Source: Acidobacteriota bacterium
GTDB lineage: Bacteria; Acidobacteriota; Blastocatellia; Pyrinomonadales; Pyrinomonadaceae
Direction: 5' to 3'
Assembly: GCA_023415725.1 (NCBI GenBank)
Contig: JAEZJR010000025.1
Span: 1 to 10,695, forward strand
DNA: 10,695 bases
Shown here: positions 7,057 through 10,695 of the stretch, in pieces
Position numbering within the stretch: the first letter of the stretch is position 1
Layout of the letters: every line of letters begins with the position of its first letter
Position numbers and translations under genes: made by a program
Notes under the pieces: generated by a model
Database searches by the model: none
What the model was told of the DNA's origin: nothing
Seen by the model: the letters and a program-made list of their open reading frames with translations, nothing else

Positions 7057-8778
7057 CTAATCATTCCGGATAAGCGAAACGAATTCTTCCTTTGGCAGCG
7101 GCCGCGAATAAAGGAAGCCCTGATACTCGTCGCATCTCAGCAGTCGCAGAAGCGAGAGTTGCTGTTCGGTCTCGACCCCCTCGGCGACGACCTTCAGCCG
7201 CAGGTTGTGGGCGAGATTCACTATCGTCATCACGAGAGCCGCGTCGTCCGGATGGTCCGACGCATCGCGTATGAACGTGCGGTCGATCTTCAACACGTCG
7301 ATGGGAAGCTGCCGCAGCATGCTCAGGCTGGAGTACCCCGTACCGAAATCATCGATCGACACCTCTACGCCGAGCCCGCGCACCGCCGAGAGCACCTCGA
7401 CCGCCTCCTCGACATTGCTCATTATGGATGATTCCGTGATCTCCAGATTGAGCAGGCTCGGGTCAAGCCCCGTGTCCTCCAGCACCGCCCTGACCTTGTA
7501 CGACAATCCGGGATGAAGCTGCCGCCCCGATAGATTCACCGCGACGCTCAATGGGCTACCCGCGTCGGCCCACGCTTTCGCGTCCTCGCACGCCCGCCGC
7601 ATCACCCACTCGCCGATCGAGCCGATCAAGCCGATCTCCTCCGCGAGCGGGATGAAATCGCCCGGCGGCACCAGCCCGCCCGATGGCCGCCGCCAGCGAA
7701 CCAAAGCCTCGGCGCCATAGAGGGTGCCCGATTCGACGTTGATCTTCGGTTGGTAATGCACCTCCAGCTCGTTCCGCTCGATCGCACATCGAAGGTCGTT
7801 CTCGAGCGCGAGCCGAGTCGCAGCCGCTTCGCTGATCTCGGCAGTGAAGAATTGCATCGCCTGTTGGCCCGCCTCCCGGGCCTTCGCAAGAGCCGAGAGC
7901 GCATTGCGAAACAGCCCCGGAACATCCTGCCCATCGTCGGGATGAACCGAGATCCCGATCGCCGTCTCTACGAAAAGATTGTGGCCGCCCACACTCATCG
8001 CTTTGCCGACGCTTTCGGTAACGAGGCCCGCAAGCTTGACGAGGTTTTCTGCCACCGCGTTGGGGATAAGCAGCGCGACAGTATCCTCGTCCATCCGCCC
8101 GATCGTGACTGTGAACTTCACGTGTTCGCGTATGCGCGTGACCGCTTCGAGGAGCACCGATGTCGCTATTTCATCCCCGAGCGTCTCGCGTATTTTGCGA
8201 AGGCGTTCCAGGTGAACCAGGAGCAGGGCGATCTTCCCGTCGGGCTGATTCCCGACGATCAACTGGCCCAAGCGGTCCTCCAGCAGCGCACGGTTAGGGA
8301 GGTCGGTCGCCCGGTCGTGATACTGCACGTGATGCAGCCGCGCAGTCCGCTCCTCGACGAGCCTAGTGAGATCCTCTTCGTAGCGGCGTTTAGAGGCGAG
8401 CAATTCCTGATATTCCAATGCCCTGCTGACCGCCGCCGAAACGTGCCCAAGAGCGAACGGCTTCCGCAGATAATCAAAGGCCCCCTCGCGCATCGATGCG
8501 ATCGCCGAGTCCATAGTCCCGTCCCCGCTGATCATCATCACGACCGTGTCGGGCGAGATCTCCTTGATGCGCGGTATCAACTCCACCCCGCTCATCCCGC
8601 CTAAATTAATGTCGCTGATCACGAGCTCAAAAGAACGCGATTCGAACGCGGCAAGTGCTTCTTCAGCGGATCCGACCGCCTCGCATGAGAACTCATCCGA
8701 CATCACGTCGAACAGGATCTGCCGGACCAGCGGTTCATCATCCACGATAAGGATGGACGGGGAGTAATTGTTTTCCAT
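7057..8778 (-). CDS. Response regulator with degenerate GGDEF and intact EAL domain, probable c-di-GMP phosphodiesterase
   Basis: This 573-residue cytoplasmic regulator has three domains. REC (about 8-122) has acidic residues D13-D14, phosphoacceptor D56, S84 and K106 in the usual places. A coiled-coil linker (about 120-150) leads to a GGDEF-like domain (about 153-315) that begins HDRATDLPNR. There the signature is GRMDEDT (227-233) instead of (G/A)G(D/E)EF, and the first metal Asp is H189/E191, so cyclase activity is unlikely. The EAL domain (about 325-570) keeps EAL (357-359, in GAEALVRW), NLS, ITES, D476-D477-FGTG, KID and AEGVET, so phosphodiesterase activity is likely. A sensor kinase partner is not in the window. 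No clear Shine-Dalgarno precedes the ATG. The gene is alone on its strand, with an extended -10 promoter ~110 nt upstream and a terminator near 6890. What it controls is unknown. Confidence 0.93.
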   Translation of the reverse strand: MENNYSPSILIVDDEPLVRQILFDVMSDEFSCEAVGSAEEALAAFESRSFELVISDINLGGMSGVELIPRIKEISPDTVVMMISGDGTMDSAIASMREGAFDYLRKPFALGHVSAAVSRALEYQELLASKRRYEEDLTRLVEERTARLHHVQYHDRATDLPNRALLEDRLGQLIVGNQPDGKIALLLVHLERLRKIRETLGDEIATSVLLEAVTRIREHVKFTVTIGRMDEDTVALLIPNAVAENLVKLAGLVTESVGKAMSVGGHNLFVETAIGISVHPDDGQDVPGLFRNALSALAKAREAGQQAMQFFTAEISEAAATRLALENDLRCAIERNELEVHYQPKINVESGTLYGAEALVRWRRPSGGLVPPGDFIPLAEEIGLIGSIGEWVMRRACEDAKAWADAGSPLSVAVNLSGRQLHPGLSYKVRAVLEDTGLDPSLLNLEITESSIMSNVEEAVEVLSAVRGLGVEVSIDDFGTGYSSLSMLRQLPIDVLKIDRTFIRDASDHPDDAALVMTIVNLAHNLRLKVVAEGVETEQQLSLLRLLRCDEYQGFLYSRPLPKEEFVSLIRND

Positions 8779-8887
8779 CTATGAACTGTGATTGCTGCTT
8801 TTCGACTTCAAGATCTGTGCGGCTGGAACACTCGAGCCGGCGACGGGAACAAATTTTCGCGGCCGATGTGTGAACTAAACAGGGAAA

Positions 8888-8896
8888 ATTATAACA
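8888..8896 (-). promoter_or_regulatory. Extended -10 promoter of the response regulator gene
   Basis: The minus strand reads TGT-TATAAT, a perfect -10 (8893-8888) with the TGn extension and no good -35 at standard spacing. It predicts a start near 8881 and a ~100-nt leader. It is the same design as the hflX promoter. Confidence 0.6.
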
Positions 8897-8987
8897 ACCG
8901 TGTCAAGACCCGCGTCGCCAACGGTCCGGCCTACCCCACGGCGGGCTTCGTAAGACTTTATTGCAGCGAGCGCTGTCGTCGCCGTTA

Positions 8988-9006
8988 GATCGCCGTCGCA
9001 GCGATC
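8988..9006. repeat. Inverted repeat GATCGC-7 nt-GCGATC
   Basis: Two perfect 6-bp arms are separated by CGTCGCA. The neighbourhood has several TCGCCGT copies (8979, 8990, 9017). It could be an operator or a weak hairpin; no adjacent T-run makes it a terminator. Confidence 0.4.
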
Positions 9007-9057
9007 GGCGCCGTTGTCGCCGTCGCGAAACAAGCCCGTCTCACCTTGGCGTCGCAC

Positions 9058-9121
9058 GGCTCATTCGCGTCTCATTCCCGTCTCATTTGTGTCCCAACTC
9101 GTCTCACTTTCGTCCCGACTT
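9058..9121. repeat. Helically phased 10-11 bp repeat array (CGTCTCATT-like)
   Basis: Six imperfect copies start at 9058 (CGGCTCATT), 9068 and 9079 (both CGTCTCATT), 9090 (TGTCCCAAC), 9100 (CGTCTCACT) and 9111 (CGTCCCGAC). The spacings are 10, 11, 11, 10 and 11 bp, averaging one DNA turn. A further copy, CGTCTCACC at 9037, is 21 bp before the first. The array lies directly upstream of the proposed malic enzyme promoter. A regulator-binding role is inference; it may also be a decayed tandem repeat. Confidence 0.7.
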
Positions 9122-9126
9122 CACAT

Positions 9127-9155
9127 TTGCCTCGGTTTTCCTTTTTCGTCATACT
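9127..9155 (+). promoter_or_regulatory. Candidate promoter of the malic enzyme gene
   Basis: TTGCCT (9127-9132), a 17-bp spacer and CATACT (9150-9155) match four of six consensus bases each. Transcription would begin near 9162, leaving a ~32-nt leader. Confidence 0.4.
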
Positions 9156-9164
9156 TTTCTATTC

Positions 9165-9186
9165 GGCACCCTCCCATTACGGTGCC
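9165..9186 (+). promoter_or_regulatory. Leader hairpin immediately before the malic enzyme start
   Basis: GGCACC (9165-9170) pairs with GGTGCC (9181-9186) around a 10-nt loop, ending 7 nt before ATG 9194. It covers the place where a Shine-Dalgarno would lie, and none is visible there. Control of translation by this structure is inference. Confidence 0.45.
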
Positions 9187-9193
9187 CATACAT

Positions 9194-10633
9194 ATGGCGA
9201 ATATCCCTACACCCAACGCAAGCTACAGCCTCACCGTCCGCGTAAAGATCCACAATGCCCCCGGCCAACTCGGGAAGCTCACCACGGCGATCGGAGGGGC
9301 GGGCGGAGATATCGAAGGCATCGATATAGTCAGTGTGGGAAAGGATTTCCTGGTCCGCGACCTGACCGTCAACGCCTCAAGCGAGAACCACGACGAGGAG
9401 ATCCTCAAGGCTATCAAGGACATAGACGGGGTCGAAGTGGTAAACGTGAGCGACCGGACCTTCCTCATGCACCTGGGCGGAAAGATCGAAACGACATCCA
9501 AAATACCGCTAAAAACTCGTTCCGACCTCTCGATGGCCTACACCCCGGGCGTCGCACGTGTCTGCGAAGCCATCCATAAAGACCCCGAAAAGGCCTTCAA
9601 CCTCACCATCAAGAAGAACACCGTGGCAGTAGTGTCGGATGGCACCGCAGTGCTCGGCCTCGGGGACATCGGCCCGGCCGCCGCAATGCCCGTGATGGAA
9701 GGCAAGGCCCAGCTTTTCAAGGAATTCGGCGGCGTCGACGCCTTCCCCATCTGCCTCAACACGAAAGATCCGGACGAGATAGTCAAGACGATCAAGAATA
9801 TCTCCGTAGCGTTCGGAGGGATAAACCTCGAGGATATCTCGGCCCCGCGATGCTTCGAGATCGAGGAACGCCTCAAGGAGATCCTCGATATCCCTGTCTT
9901 CCACGACGACCAGCATGGCACCGCCGTGGTCGTCCTCGCCGCGCTGATCAACGCACTCAAGATCGTCGATAAACGCATGGAAGACATCAAAGTGGTCGTA
10001 AATGGTGTGGGTGCAGCAGGAGTCGCATGCTCAAAGATCGTGATGGCCGCAGGAGTGAAAAACATCATTGGCTGCGACCAGACCGGAGCCCTTTACGAGG
10101 GCCGTACCGAGCATATGAACTGGGTAAAGGACTGGTACGCCCGCAACACCAACCCCAATAAAGAACAAGGCACGATCCATGATGTGATTAAGGGTGCGGA
10201 CGTATTCTTCGGCCTATCGGCGCCAGGCGTAATAGGCGAGACCGACCTAAAGAATATGGCAAAGGACCCGATCGTCTTCGCCATGGCTAACCCTGTCCCT
10301 GAGATCATGCCCGAAGACGCCGAGGGCCTGGTAGCCGTGATGGCGACAGGAAGGTCAGATTACCCAAATCAGATCAATAACGTGCTATGCTTCCCGGGTA
10401 TATTCCGCGGAGCCCTCAATTGCAGGGCGTCACGAATAAACGAAGCGATGAAACTCGCCGCCGCCCACGCAATTGCGGAAATAATCGGGCCGGATGAGTT
10501 GCATCCTGATTACATTATCCCCTCCGTCTTCGACCGACGCGTCGGCGAAGCGGTGGCTGCACGCGTCGAAGACGCCGCATACGAATCAGGAGTTGCCCGG
10601 CGGGAACGGGCAACCATAGAAACCGAATTTTAA
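9194..10633 (+). CDS. NAD-type malic enzyme with N-terminal ACT domain
   Basis: Malic enzyme oxidatively decarboxylates malate to pyruvate and CO2, linking the TCA cycle to pyruvate. This 479-residue form begins with an ACT domain (about 11-88, N-A-P-G-Q-L-G-K turn at 21-28), a fold that usually binds a small regulatory ligand. The catalytic part follows: Y116 in YTPGVA, K171 in EGKA, metal-site acidics around E213-D214 and D238-D239, and F236-HDDQHGTAVV, which fits the family signature. The NAD-binding domain has GVGAAG (271-276), and D295 at the end of the next strand favours NAD over NADP. ATG 9194 is chosen because the ACT domain begins right after it. The frame is open upstream to 9014, but those residues look like translated non-coding repeat. 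No Shine-Dalgarno is visible. A probable PAQR-family gene follows 11 nt later, suggesting co-transcription. Confidence 0.94.
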   Translation: MANIPTPNASYSLTVRVKIHNAPGQLGKLTTAIGGAGGDIEGIDIVSVGKDFLVRDLTVNASSENHDEEILKAIKDIDGVEVVNVSDRTFLMHLGGKIETTSKIPLKTRSDLSMAYTPGVARVCEAIHKDPEKAFNLTIKKNTVAVVSDGTAVLGLGDIGPAAAMPVMEGKAQLFKEFGGVDAFPICLNTKDPDEIVKTIKNISVAFGGINLEDISAPRCFEIEERLKEILDIPVFHDDQHGTAVVVLAALINALKIVDKRMEDIKVVVNGVGAAGVACSKIVMAAGVKNIIGCDQTGALYEGRTEHMNWVKDWYARNTNPNKEQGTIHDVIKGADVFFGLSAPGVIGETDLKNMAKDPIVFAMANPVPEIMPEDAEGLVAVMATGRSDYPNQINNVLCFPGIFRGALNCRASRINEAMKLAAAHAIAEIIGPDELHPDYIIPSVFDRRVGEAVAARVEDAAYESGVARRERATIETEF

Positions 10634-10644
10634 GAGATCACCGA

Positions 10645-10695
10645 ATGATCACGGCGAGGCTGCAAAAGCTAAGTATCGAAGAGGTCGCCAATTCA
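10645..10695 (+). CDS. Start of a probable hemolysin III/PAQR-family membrane protein (partial)
   Basis: An ATG 11 nt after the malic enzyme stop opens a frame with no stop to the window end: 17 codons, MITARLQKLSIEEVANS. The EEVANS end resembles the (E)EIANS-x-THG segment that opens hemolysin III (YqfA/TrhA) proteins just before their first membrane helix. A weak AAGAGA (10632-10637) overlaps the preceding stop codon at 7-nt spacing. Only these residues are visible, so the family is a guess from a short motif. Confidence 0.45.
   Translation, partial: MITARLQKLSIEEVANS

Larger units (their letters stand above)
8779..9193. other. Divergent intergenic region, 415 bp
   Basis: No protein gene is supported here. 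The left third holds the minus-strand promoter at 8888-8896. The middle has short dyads: CAGCG-AG-CGCTG at 8964-8975, and GATCGC (8988-8993) with GCGATC (9001-9006) around a 7-nt loop, in a stretch rich in TCGCCGT copies. The right part holds the phased repeat array, a plus-strand promoter and a hairpin ahead of the malic enzyme. Confidence 0.7.

Noticed and set aside
7750..8604. Open frame of 284 codons on the plus strand
   Set aside because: Antisense to the response regulator, with composition typical of a mirror frame.
8888..8906. TTGACA (minus strand, 8906-8901) as the -35 partner of TATAAT at 8893-8888
   Set aside because: Only 7 bp separate them, far from 17; the extended -10 explains the promoter better.
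8788..8988. Small 66-codon open frame in the divergent spacer
   Set aside because: No ribosome site, odd composition, and it overlaps the opposing promoter and dyad sequences.
9014..9193. Upstream extension of the malic enzyme (60 extra residues)
   Set aside because: The added residues are translated phased repeats and a T-rich tract, with no signal-peptide logic; the ACT domain begins just after ATG 9194.

Overview
The window carries five complete protein genes plus an unidentified hypothetical-scale boundary gene start, in a moderately GC-rich (roughly 58-60%, estimated by eye) chromosome-like background with compact housekeeping content. No rRNA, tRNA, CRISPR array, integrase or transposase was seen. 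Gene content and protein style fit a Gram-negative-type environmental bacterium. They would suit Acidobacteriota (Blastocatellia-like), with an S1 carrying a long Ala/Glu tail, a long-form HflX, a PgpH-type HD phosphohydrolase and an ACT-domain malic enzyme, but no marker here fixes the phylum.

Layout: 45-2636 (+) holds rpsA (ribosomal protein S1) followed by an IHF/HU-family DNA-binding protein, the same order as rpsA-ihfB in E. coli. A strong stem-loop lies between them and a rho-independent terminator follows the second gene. That terminator is embedded in the 3' coding end of the convergent gene. 2654-6772 (-) is a two-gene operon, hflX then a PgpH-type 7TM-HD phosphohydrolase, with only 3 nt between them, driven by an extended -10 promoter near 6830. 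6803-7056 is a short AT-richer spacer with a minus-strand terminator and a five-copy 9-bp tandem repeat. 7057-8778 (-) is a single REC-GGDEF-EAL c-di-GMP response regulator with a degenerate GGDEF and an intact EAL. 8779-9193 is a 415-bp divergent intergenic region with promoters for both sides and a helically phased repeat array. 9194-10633 (+) is an NAD-type malic enzyme with an N-terminal ACT domain, followed 11 nt later by the start of a probable hemolysin III/PAQR-family membrane protein cut by the window edge.

The genes cover translation (S1, HflX), nucleoid architecture (IHF/HU), two cyclic-dinucleotide turnover systems (c-di-AMP by the HD protein, c-di-GMP by the EAL protein) and malate/pyruvate metabolism. 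No wholly new multi-gene system is evident. The least ordinary observations are: the long-form HflX, whose N-terminal extension carries a JAB/MPN-like H-x-H...T-x2-D motif and whose best-placed start codon is ATC; the phased repeat array and SD-less, hairpin-preceded start of the malic enzyme; and the 9-bp TTCCGTG tandem repeat.
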